IMG/VR virus record: IMGVR_UViG_3300023179_000464
Location: 1-25,607 of that record
Reading direction: 5' to 3' (one strand)
DNA from: a virus
DNA length: 25,607 nt
Shown here: one piece after another, positions 19,712-25,530 of the stretch
Layout: each line of letters begins with the position of its first letter
Position numbering within the stretch: the first letter of the stretch is position 1
Notes under the pieces: generated by a model
Databases searched by the model: none
What the model was told of the DNA's origin: nothing
What the model saw: the letters and a program-made list of their open reading frames with translations, nothing else
Program-made: the position numbers and the translations under genes

Positions 19712-20437
19712 TTAAACCTTATTCAATCTCATCCCATACATCGCATATGCTCCTGTAGAGCCAGTGTTCGGGTAGGAAAGCTGTGTGGAATTATTATCTT
19801 GTATAACAAAAAGATAATATCTATAACCATATCCGTTAGAATTAAAGCTTTGCGTAACTATAGTTCCATCTGCTGCAGATCCGGTACCTCCAAAAAACGT
19901 TCTTCCTAAAAACGTACAATTGTCAGGTGTACTAAAAATATCATTAGAGCCAAAAACATCCACATTTCCGCAAGCATTAGAATGTTTTATCCATTGAATT
20001 TGGTTTAAAACTTTAGGAGTATTGCCAACAAAGACGCCTATGCAGCCTGGAAAATTTGCAGTATGAATTGCATAAGAAGCTGATGCCCATGAATAATCAA
20101 AAATATGTCTTCCAATACTTCCTCTATCTGTTAAATTAAATGAAAATGTAACAAGAGGAGTTGCTCTTGAAGTAAAGCCTGTGACTGCAGAATTATCTGC
20201 ACCTTGCGCTACAGTCCACCCGTTACCCGGGCCTGTGTCTGCTCCGTTTACAATATAAGGTCCATTTAAATCGGTAAAATTTCCTGTAGTTGCAACAGTA
20301 GCTAGATTTAATCCCGCTTTAATTTGTGTCAGTGAAGCTTTATAAGTGGAAGGAGTGACTCCTGTTGTGCTAAAAGGAAATACATCATTACCTGTAGGTG
20401 TTTGACTAACTAAACTATTAATTGTTACATCGGCCAT
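19712..20437 (-). CDS. MAD-module fibre protein with lectin-like C-domain, 241 aa
   Basis: MAD module to about residue 45 (STYKASLTQIKAGLN). The C-terminal part has TPKVLNQIQWIKHSNACGNV, DVFGSNDIFSTPDNCTFLGR and a YRYYLFVIQDNNS strand, ending YAMYGMRLNKV. This resembles discoidin/F5-8-type galactose-binding folds. Carbohydrate binding is therefore plausible (inference from pattern). Two cysteines lie in the middle (about 150-180). Member of the 22164-19093 unit. Confidence 0.78.
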   Translation of the reverse strand: MADVTINSLVSQTPTGNDVFPFSTTGVTPSTYKASLTQIKAGLNLATVATTGNFTDLNGPYIVNGADTGPGNGWTVAQGADNSAVTGFTSRATPLVTFSFNLTDRGSIGRHIFDYSWASASYAIHTANFPGCIGVFVGNTPKVLNQIQWIKHSNACGNVDVFGSNDIFSTPDNCTFLGRTFFGGTGSAADGTIVTQSFNSNGYGYRYYLFVIQDNNSTQLSYPNTGSTGAYAMYGMRLNKV

Positions 20438-20438
20438 A

Positions 20439-21050
20439 TTACCCAGCTACCTCCATTAATGTTATAGATGAAGCTCCTAAAATTTGATAATTTTGATTTG
20501 CATCATAATAGGTTGTGTTAATAGCAAAATCGCCACTATTTCTGGTACAATATTGTAACTTATAATTTACTACACTTGTAGTATTAGGACTATCTAAAAA
20601 CATAGAAGTATTTTGTTGCCCGGCGCGAGTGCCCGGGCTTCCAGCATTATAAAAATCGCCCATAGATACAAGCGTTCTATTGCCGGGCACCACGGTAGTA
20701 TTTGTGTAGAGCTGTGTATAGGCACCTCCATTTATATTTCTCATTAATCTAACAAATGAATTATCTACACTAGATCCTAATACGTTAGCAGTAACCAAGA
20801 CTTTACTAGTAACTGCTTTAGGAGTAATATTAATTGTTAGCCCGGGAATATCTTCGAAGTTAGGTACATTACTATTTGTCTTAGATACATCTGTTTTTAC
20901 TACCTGTAATACTTGTAAAATACACCCGGGGCTTGCAGCTACAATATTAGCAGGTGTAGTCTTTAAAGTTGAGCTACCTGTTGAAAAAGGTATAGAAGAA
21001 CTTGAACTGGGCACTCCAGAATCTAATTGTGATATTGATACATCTGCCAT
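20439..21050 (-). CDS. MAD-module fibre protein, LMEVAG-type, 203 aa
   Basis: MADVSISQLDSGVPSSSSSI module and ANIVAASPGCILQVLQVVKT, then IPGLTINITPKAVTSKVLVT and a variable loop region, ending SSITLMEVAG. The same C-domain class as 599, 3527 and 4649, with the SPG-x-xLQV junction conserved between module and domain. Starts after TAA-T-ATG. Confidence 0.8.
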   Translation of the reverse strand: MADVSISQLDSGVPSSSSSIPFSTGSSTLKTTPANIVAASPGCILQVLQVVKTDVSKTNSNVPNFEDIPGLTINITPKAVTSKVLVTANVLGSSVDNSFVRLMRNINGGAYTQLYTNTTVVPGNRTLVSMGDFYNAGSPGTRAGQQNTSMFLDSPNTTSVVNYKLQYCTRNSGDFAINTTYYDANQNYQILGASSITLMEVAG

Positions 21051-21051
21051 A

Positions 21052-22164
21052 TTAGTTAAAAGTTATTGTATCTGCTGCTCCTGCAGCAGTTATTGTATAA
21101 ATTTTGTAACCTAATGAAGAATAATTTGATTGCGATACACCTCCAGTAAATGTTGCAGAATAAGTTTCCGGAATTTTTAAAACTACAACTCCTCCGCTAC
21201 CAGAGCCTCCCGTTCTATTACCAGCTAAATCTGTACATGAACCTCCTCCCCCGCTTCCATAGGAACTACCATTACCTCCATTAGTATTAGCAGGAGCCCC
21301 TATACCTCCAATATTAACTCCAGGGCAATCAATCCTGCCATTACCTCCCCCTCCCCCCCCTCTTCCTCCTCCACCACCTCCACAACAATACATAATTCCT
21401 GTTATTGATGAAATTCTTCCTGCTCCACCGCTTCCTCCTGTTTGCCCGTTAAAATTTTGTCCTGCTCCTCCTGCTCCTCCTCCTCCTCCTGCTGCCTGAC
21501 TACCAGTATTGTTAGCATATGCACCTCCACTACCACCCGAATTGCCTTGACCTGAAGTACCCGTACCTCCGTTCCATGAATTATTACCCCCGCCGCCTCC
21601 GGACCCTCCATTTCCCGCAGAATTAAAACTATAAACACCTCCTCCGCCTCCTCCAAGTGCAATAACACCAGCAAATGAGCTATTACCTCCATTACTTCCT
21701 GGTACTGTAAAATAAGTACCTCCGGTTCCTCCTGCACCAACAGTAATGCCGTAAGATGTACCTAATGTTGCTGCTAATTTTGATTCAAGAAAACCACCTG
21801 CTCCACCTCCACCTCCAGCTGTATAATTATTACCGGTGCCTCCGCCTCCCCCTCCTCCGCCAATAACTAAATACTCTACTAATAAAGAATCTGCTAATTT
21901 TGAATCTAATGCTCTCCATTCTGTGCCATTATAAAATTCTAATAAACTTGTAGTGGAATTAAATCTTATAGAACCTAATGTGAGAGTGGATGGTCTTTGT
22001 GCAGTAGTCCCAGTAGGTAATTTTATAGAATCAGTTCTATTTCCTATAGTATTAATTGCACCGCTTAAAGTAGTTTTACCAGTAGATATACTGTTAGAAA
22101 TAGGTAAAAGAGTTGACCCAGAAGGAGTAAGATCATTTAACCCGGATATTGTTACATCTGCCAT
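21052..22164 (-). CDS. MAD-module glycine-rich adhesin, 370 aa
   Basis: MAD module (1-38), then TTAQRPSTLTLGSIRFNS (53-70) with FYNGTEWRALD (77-87), a fibre-junction motif common in marine phages. From residue 98 (YLVIGGGGGGGGTG) to about 335 there are more than ten glycine runs separated by short polar loops, ending GYKIYTITAAGAADTITFN. Such patterns form polyglycine-II sandwiches in fibre-tip adhesins like gp38 of phage S16 (known family); the loops carry receptor specificity. The coding strand has a G8 run (21353-21360) and many GGN tracts, which are slippage-prone. Leads a four-gene late unit. Confidence 0.85.
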   Translation of the reverse strand: MADVTISGLNDLTPSGSTLLPISNSISTGKTTLSGAINTIGNRTDSIKLPTGTTAQRPSTLTLGSIRFNSTTSLLEFYNGTEWRALDSKLADSLLVEYLVIGGGGGGGGTGNNYTAGGGGGAGGFLESKLAATLGTSYGITVGAGGTGGTYFTVPGSNGGNSSFAGVIALGGGGGGVYSFNSAGNGGSGGGGGNNSWNGGTGTSGQGNSGGSGGAYANNTGSQAAGGGGGAGGAGQNFNGQTGGSGGAGRISSITGIMYCCGGGGGGRGGGGGGNGRIDCPGVNIGGIGAPANTNGGNGSSYGSGGGGSCTDLAGNRTGGSGSGGVVVLKIPETYSATFTGGVSQSNYSSLGYKIYTITAAGAADTITFN

Positions 22165-22169
22165 TTAAA

Positions 22170-22177
22170 TATTTATT
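22170..22177 (-). promoter_or_regulatory. T4-like late promoter AATAAATA, 5 nt from ATG
   Basis: AATAAATA, TTTAA, ATG of the glycine-rich gene, placed directly after the ncRNA terminator. Confidence 0.68.
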
Positions 22178-22209
22178 AAAAAAGAGCGTATATATTGCTA
22201 TATACGCTC
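22176..22209 (-). terminator. Strong intrinsic terminator of the large ncRNA
   Basis: Perfect 11-bp stem GAGCGTATATA / TATATACGCTC with a 4-nt loop, followed on the minus strand by TTTTTT. Confidence 0.88.
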
Positions 22210-22585
22210 AATCTTCGCGTCACGGTTCGCGGAAAGAAACTAGCAATCTGCCAGGTCAACTGCACCGTTATCGATATTAATGCTGGTCTAACTCACGACC
22301 AAAGTTAAGTGCAACTTAGCCTTATAAATTTGATGTGTATGTTCATCTCACATCTAAGCTTTAAGACCTGTAATACTAGCCGGAGACTTTATTGTATATG
22401 ATTTCTAGTTAATGATGGATTTAAGTAAAGAGTCTTTTATAACTCAATGACGACCATCAATCATATTCTCACTCATTTATGCACATATCTGCACATATTC
22501 GCCTATGGGTCATGGCGTTGGGCTATTCAGGATTACGTTCGAGGTCCCAACCTCTACTTCCTACAGATTTGCTATCAAAGAACTA
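22178..22585 (-). ncRNA. Large independent non-coding RNA candidate, ~405 nt
   Basis: This is the longest gene-free stretch of the window. It begins at a TTGCAT-16-TATAAT promoter with no start codon in the leaderless position and ends at the strong terminator. The longest ATG ORF noticed is about 14 codons. Minus-strand hairpins include GAGGT-tggg-ACCTC, TGATGG...CCATCA enclosing GAGT...ACTC, GATGTG...CACATC and GGTC...GACC, plus a tandem ATATGTGCA. No tRNA, tmRNA or RNase P signature was found. Large structured phage RNAs such as GOLLD and ROOL exist, but I cannot match it to either and it is shorter than they usually are. Confidence 0.7.
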
Positions 22586-22591
22586 AAAATG

Positions 22592-22619
22592 ATTATACGT
22601 GCTTTTAAACTGGATGCAA
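22592..22619 (-). promoter_or_regulatory. Sigma-70 promoter of the large ncRNA
   Basis: TTGCAT (22614-22619), 16 nt, perfect TATAAT (22592-22597). Unlike the other promoters it is not followed by a start codon. It shares TTGCAT-16 with the ncRNA promoter at 24242-24269. Confidence 0.75.
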
Positions 22620-22631
22620 CTGTTTTTTTAA

Positions 22632-23246
22632 TTATTTTTTTTCTGCAAAAAAAGAATTACCTGATGTCTCATGAACTAAATGATAATCATAAACTTTCAT
22701 TAATTCCCAGAGTGTATTTTTTGCCATACTATGCTCTATACAAACCAAGGAGGGGCGATATAATTCCCAATCATTAGAACTAACTACCTCTAGATCAACC
22801 CCCTCACAATCAATTGATAAAAAATCTATATGCTCCACGCCTTCAAATATTTTCTTTAATGGTTTTGTCATGACAGTAACGGTTTTATCATACCCATCTC
22901 CATATCTAAACGATACCTTAGCTTTAAAGTGTTCTGATAATGTAGATACTTGTCCGCTTGGTGAATTGCCATATACATAAAAAGGCATTGTGCTCTCTGT
23001 TTTATAAGCCGCGAGATTTAATAATTTTATATTTTTATTATTAAAGTAAAGTTTTGTAAGCTTTTCAAAAAAGAAAGGATGAGGTTCGACTAAAATGCCT
23101 TTCCAATTTTTATTTAAAATAAGGTGTCTAGAATTTGAATAGAGCTCACCATCTGCTGCTCCTACATCAACTAAAAAACCGTCCTGTTTGTCTTTAAAAA
23201 ACTCTTCTAAAAAGCGTTCTTCCCCATACTGAGAATATATTGTCAT
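22632..23246 (-). CDS. FkbM-family methyltransferase, 204 aa
   Basis: SQYGEERFLEEFF (5-17), motif I FLVDVGAADG (24-33), acidic VEPHP (53-57), LNLAAY (76-81), then DFLSIDCEGVD (141-151) and VCIEH (168-172). This is the standard FkbM domain layout. FkbM enzymes are SAM-dependent O-methyltransferases, often acting on sugars or polyketides (known). Here, within the adhesin cluster, it may modify a glycan or a virion component (inference). The ATG overlaps the stop of the 23-aa peptide. Confidence 0.88.
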   Translation of the reverse strand: MTIYSQYGEERFLEEFFKDKQDGFLVDVGAADGELYSNSRHLILNKNWKGILVEPHPFFFEKLTKLYFNNKNIKLLNLAAYKTESTMPFYVYGNSPSGQVSTLSEHFKAKVSFRYGDGYDKTVTVMTKPLKKIFEGVEHIDFLSIDCEGVDLEVVSSNDWELYRPSLVCIEHSMAKNTLWELMKVYDYHLVHETSGNSFFAEKK

Positions 23247-23314
23247 ACTTTAGAATAATCTAAAATAAAGCTAATAGAACAAATTAACAACAACCCCATT
23301 ACCGTTAAAAGCAT
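23243..23314 (-). CDS. Possible membrane micro-peptide, 23 aa
   Basis: MLLTVMGLLLICSISFILDY SKV, one hydrophobic segment. The TGA overlaps the ATG of the FkbM gene (ATGA), and the ATG follows the palindrome GTAATAATTATTAC. Could be a coupling leader for the FkbM gene rather than a functional protein. Confidence 0.35.
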   Translation of the reverse strand: MLLTVMGLLLICSISFILDYSKV

Positions 23315-23324
23315 GTAATAATTA

Positions 23325-23861
23325 TTACAGCTTTATTATATATGCAAGAGCGTAGTAGGGAGGTCTGTTTTCGTGGGCTTGCCCACCTCCAGATGGAAAA
23401 TTATATGTTTGCACTCCAGCGTTATTATTACCGTTACCTCCGACATTAGACCAAGTTCCTCCTGCAGTTCTTGTAGCCGCTATGCCGTTTCTAGATGTAT
23501 TAAATGGATATGTAGCGTCATATGCTACTCTATCAAACCAAGAATTATCCTGGTGATTATGTGAAGGCATTTGATTAACGGATAAGGTAACTGTTTCAGA
23601 GCCTCCCACGCTTGATACTCCGTAAGTATTGCCCGCTCCTACTATAAACCTATCCCTTAAATCAGGTGTTCCATTAGCACCATTACAAAGAGCCCATCCA
23701 CTGGGGACAGAAGCAATAGAACCTGACCACATCATAATTACTCCAGTAGGAATAATCTGATTTAAAGTAGCATTATAAGTAACGCCGCCTTCAGAATAAG
23801 GAAATACGGCAGAGCTTCCAGGAAGCTTATTAGTAAGACTAGATATGGTTACGTCTGCCAT
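23325..23861 (-). CDS. MAD-module tail collar protein, 178 aa
   Basis: MADVTISSLTNKLPGSSAVF module, then a tail-collar domain: TGVIMMWSGSIASVPSGWAL CNGANGTPDLRDRFIVGAG, NQMPSHNHQDNSW and HENRPPYYALAYIIKL. It is a clear paralog of the 1297-1824 protein with a different histidine-rich loop and variable insert (about 110-160). The exposed loop is the part most likely to contact the receptor. Late box 6 nt upstream of the ATG. Confidence 0.87.
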   Translation of the reverse strand: MADVTISSLTNKLPGSSAVFPYSEGGVTYNATLNQIIPTGVIMMWSGSIASVPSGWALCNGANGTPDLRDRFIVGAGNTYGVSSVGGSETVTLSVNQMPSHNHQDNSWFDRVAYDATYPFNTSRNGIAATRTAGGTWSNVGGNGNNNAGVQTYNFPSGGGQAHENRPPYYALAYIIKL

Positions 23862-23867
23862 ATCTAA

Positions 23868-23875
23868 TATTTAAT
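23868..23875 (-). promoter_or_regulatory. T4-like late promoter ATTAAATA, 6 nt from ATG
   Basis: ATTAAATA, 6 nt, ATG of the second collar protein. Confidence 0.65.
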
Positions 23876-23885
23876 AGACTAAACC

Positions 23886-24098
23886 TTACTTCTTTTTCTT
23901 TTTAGTCTTCTTCTTTTTTTTCTTAGGGGCAGCTTCTTCTTTATCAAGAAAATCGAAGTTAGGTAGATCTTTCTTAAGAACATCATACTTAACGTATTCA
24001 ACAACGTCAAGTGCTTTATTCTTAGCAGTAAAAACTAGATCTTCTAGCTTCCATTTTACAGCTTCAACTGCATCTAATACTTTGTCGCGTAGGCTCAT
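23886..24098 (-). CDS. Lysine-tailed helical protein, 70 aa
   Basis: MSLRDKVLDAVEAVKWKLED LVFTAKNKALDVVEYV..., an amphipathic helical N-half, then FDFLDKEEAAPKKKKKKTKK ending in lysines: 12 of the last 13 residues are Lys with one Thr. Such a tail suggests DNA or RNA binding or packaging-associated charge neutralisation. The family is unrecognised. Leads its own late unit. Confidence 0.75.
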   Translation of the reverse strand: MSLRDKVLDAVEAVKWKLEDLVFTAKNKALDVVEYVKYDVLKKDLPNFDFLDKEEAAPKKKKKKTKKKKK

Positions 24099-24103
24099 AA
24101 TAA

Positions 24104-24111
24104 TATTTAAT
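24104..24111 (-). promoter_or_regulatory. T4-like late promoter ATTAAATA, 5 nt from ATG
   Basis: ATTAAATA, TTATT, ATG of the lysine-tailed protein; follows the ncRNA terminator. Confidence 0.68.
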
Positions 24112-24130
24112 ACAATTAAAGTAAATTAAA

Positions 24131-24161
24131 CAAAAAAATGCCAGGTTTTAACGAACCTGGC
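24131..24161 (-). terminator. Strong intrinsic terminator of the second ncRNA
   Basis: Stem GCCAGGTT / AACCTGGC with a 6-nt loop, then A and seven T on the minus strand. Confidence 0.88.
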
Positions 24162-24236
24162 AAAACGTTTGCTTGTATATGAGACTCGAGTTAGATCACA
24201 ATTACGAGTCTTCCAACAAACAATTAATATGATCTT
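24131..24236 (-). ncRNA. Independent small RNA candidate, ~105 nt
   Basis: Starts a few nt past TTGCAT-16-TATATT and ends at a strong terminator; no ORF. Predicted fold: an outer helix GTTTG.TTG with CAA.CAAAC encloses an inner GACTCG / CGAGTC helix, then the terminator hairpin. Its promoter overlaps the end of the 51-aa membrane gene. No known family recognised. Confidence 0.68.
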
Positions 24237-24241
24237 CTATT

Positions 24242-24269
24242 AATATAACTTCTAATCTAGCTAATGCAA
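24242..24269 (-). promoter_or_regulatory. Sigma-70-like promoter of the second ncRNA
   Basis: TTGCAT (24264-24269), 16 nt, TATATT (24242-24247). No start codon downstream. Same -35 and spacing as the large ncRNA's promoter. Confidence 0.65.
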
Positions 24270-24412
24270 CTAACAATCTTAATAATATATAGTAATAAAA
24301 AATAGAGTATAGTAACTATGAAACATACTGTAAAGATAGAATTACTAATAATAACTTTTCTAGATTTTTTCTCTAAATAAAGTTTTGCCGCGTTATATTG
24401 TTTAATGCTCAT
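24257..24412 (-). CDS. Single-span membrane protein, 51 aa
   Basis: MSIKQYNAAKLYLEKKSRKV, a basic amphipathic N-terminus, then a long hydrophobic segment FTVCFIVTILYFLLLYIIKI (27-46) and VSCIS. Positive-inside rule places the N-terminus in the cytoplasm. An ACTAAATA box lies 10 nt upstream of the ATG. Function unknown. Confidence 0.6.
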   Translation of the reverse strand: MSIKQYNAAKLYLEKKSRKVIISNSIFTVCFIVTILYFLLLYIIKIVSCIS

Positions 24413-24422
24413 TATGACTAAG

Positions 24423-24430
24423 TATTTAGT
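24423..24430 (-). promoter_or_regulatory. Possible late box ACTAAATA
   Basis: ACTAAATA 10 nt before the ATG at 24412; the longer distance makes it less certain than the other late boxes. Confidence 0.35.
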
Positions 24431-24498
24431 GTTAATTAAATTAAAGGAACATTTTAGTAAAAGCTACAATTTAGTTTTTTGGGTCTTATTTGGTCCTG

Positions 24499-24714
24499 CT
24501 ATGTTTTGGACGCTTTTTGGTGTTCATGAACTGTATACCAAATATTTTGATCAGCTAACAAAAGAGGACCATCTACAGTTTTTTCTTCGCTTTTTCTTCC
24601 CCATATCGCTTGGACTACTTGTAACAGCCCTAGAAAGAAGACAGCGCAAAAGGAGAGAGCAACTAGTAAAAGGGATACGAAAGTATCTGGAACGTTAATC
24701 TTTAAATCGTTCAC
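24499..24714 (-). CDS. Membrane protein, 71 aa, GTG start
   Basis: (V/M)NDLKINVPDTFVSLLLVAL..., hydrophobic segment residues 9-38, then a charged tail (WGRKSEEKTVDGPLLLADQN IWYTVHEH). The GTG start overlaps the last codons of the 25-aa peptide, giving a continuous coupled chain from 25530. A 94-97-codon ORF lies antisense to it. The minus-strand reading is preferred because of coupling and gene direction. Confidence 0.6.
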   Translation of the reverse strand: MNDLKINVPDTFVSLLLVALSFCAVFFLGLLQVVQAIWGRKSEEKTVDGPLLLADQNIWYTVHEHQKASKT

Positions 24715-24772
24715 GTAAGTAAAAAATATAGATTATCACTGCAGCACATATAAGAATGGTTGATAAAGTCAT
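24695..24772 (-). CDS. Membrane micro-peptide, 25 aa
   Basis: MTLSTILICAAVIIYIFYLR ERFKD: one hydrophobic segment and a charged end. ATGA overlap with the 24769 gene and overlap with the GTG of the 71-aa gene. Confidence 0.5.
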   Translation of the reverse strand: MTLSTILICAAVIIYIFYLRERFKD

Positions 24773-25065
24773 TTTATTATTTTATCGCAAAACTTAAGCG
24801 ATGCTAGCTTTGCTTCTTCGAGATTATTAAATTTATTTTCTAATTTATGACCTGAACAGGTAACAGAATATTCTTTTTCTTTATACATACTAATTACAAT
24901 ATAAAAGCTGTTATAATCCTTGTAATACCATTGATTCTTTGTTTCTGCTTCAATCCAGGAACTATTATCTATTATTTTTAAACGCCTTTTTTTATTTAAA
25001 GCGTATTTACGGGGTTGACCAAATTTGTCGAACTTTAATTGATATTCTATTGTTTTCGTTTGCAT
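24769..25065 (-). CDS. Hypothetical protein, 98 aa
   Basis: Beta-rich: QTKTIEYQLKFDKFGQPRKY, KIIDNSSWIEAETKNQWYYK, DYNSFYIVISMYKEKEYSV, ending with a helix LEEAKLASLKFCDKIIK. It reads like a small single-domain phage protein with five strands and a helix. No named family. Overlaps the 25047 gene by 19 nt. Confidence 0.7.
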   Translation of the reverse strand: MQTKTIEYQLKFDKFGQPRKYALNKKRRLKIIDNSSWIEAETKNQWYYKDYNSFYIVISMYKEKEYSVTCSGHKLENKFNNLEEAKLASLKFCDKIIK

Positions 25066-25346
25066 ACCATCTTTTGAGCTATCTCATAAAGATATTGGTT
25101 GCTTTCTGGAATAAATCCATAACTTTCTTTAAATTTTTTTAAACGCTCTTTATCAATTTTTAGATCTTCAAAATCACTATACATAGTTTCATCAGATACA
25201 AAACATTCTTCTATATCTATATCGAATAATTCTAAAATTTCAGCCAATTGAGAAACAAATTTTATTACTATGTCTTGATCTGCAAATTCAACTTTTCGAA
25301 ATTTTTTCAATTTTATTGTGTTGTATTTCGAACATGTATCCTGCAA
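25047..25346 (-). CDS. Hypothetical acidic protein, 99 aa
   Basis: MQDTCSKYNTIKLKKFRKVE FADQDIVIKFVSQ..., then LAEILELFDIDIEECFVSDE and a helical tail SYGFIPESNQYLYEIAQKMV. It overlaps the end of the 25288 gene by 59 nt and no nearer in-frame ATG exists, so either the overlap is real or translation uses a rare start nearer residue 19. Function unknown. Confidence 0.65.
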   Translation of the reverse strand: MQDTCSKYNTIKLKKFRKVEFADQDIVIKFVSQLAEILELFDIDIEECFVSDETMYSDFEDLKIDKERLKKFKESYGFIPESNQYLYEIAQKMVCKRKQ

Positions 25347-25530
25347 AAAAGAATCCTAGTTCTATAAAATACTTAGTCTTCATAAAATAAAATTTTGGAA
25401 AAAAATAATAATTATAACTATTTAAAATATAAAATCCTAAATCACCAACAAAAAAGCTTTTTAAAGGCCTACTAACGTAAACCTTTGGGTCGTTCATATA
25501 CCAAGGCTCAGAGTCTATCGAAGTGTTCAT
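25288..25530 (-). CDS. Hypothetical aromatic-rich protein, 80 aa
   Basis: MNTSIDSEPWYMNDPKVYVS RPLKSFFVGDLGFYILNSYN and a Phe/Tyr-rich middle (YYFFPKFYFMKTKYFIELGF FFAGYMF), possibly membrane-associated, with a polar QHNKIEKISKS end. It leads a five-gene early unit behind a consensus promoter. No family recognised. Confidence 0.65.
   Translation of the reverse strand: MNTSIDSEPWYMNDPKVYVSRPLKSFFVGDLGFYILNSYNYYFFPKFYFMKTKYFIELGFFFAGYMFEIQHNKIEKISKS

Noticed and set aside
21402-21740. 112-codon minus-strand ORF rich in E/V/L
   Set aside because: Frame-shifted reading of the glycine repeats (GGN read as GAG/GTG); shadow of the Gly-rich adhesin.
22205-22230. CGTCACGGTTCGCGG as another copy of the GCACGGTTCAG core
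   Set aside because: It occurs on the opposite strand, with an inserted base and none of the flanking elements.
22178-22585. tRNA, tmRNA or a GOLLD/ROOL identity for the large ncRNA
   Set aside because: No cloverleaf with T-loop TTCGA in the right place, no tag ORF or CCA end. I cannot recall a sequence match to GOLLD or ROOL, and the length is short for those; kept as unclassified.
1210-24111. TAAATA boxes as Bacteroidetes-type A-rich ribosome sites rather than promoters
   Set aside because: They appear mainly at first genes of units, while coupled internal genes lack them, and one is a perfect TATAAATA. The sigma-70 boxes are of the TTGACA/TATAAT type, not the Bacteroidetes TAnnTTTG type. 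Not fully excluded.
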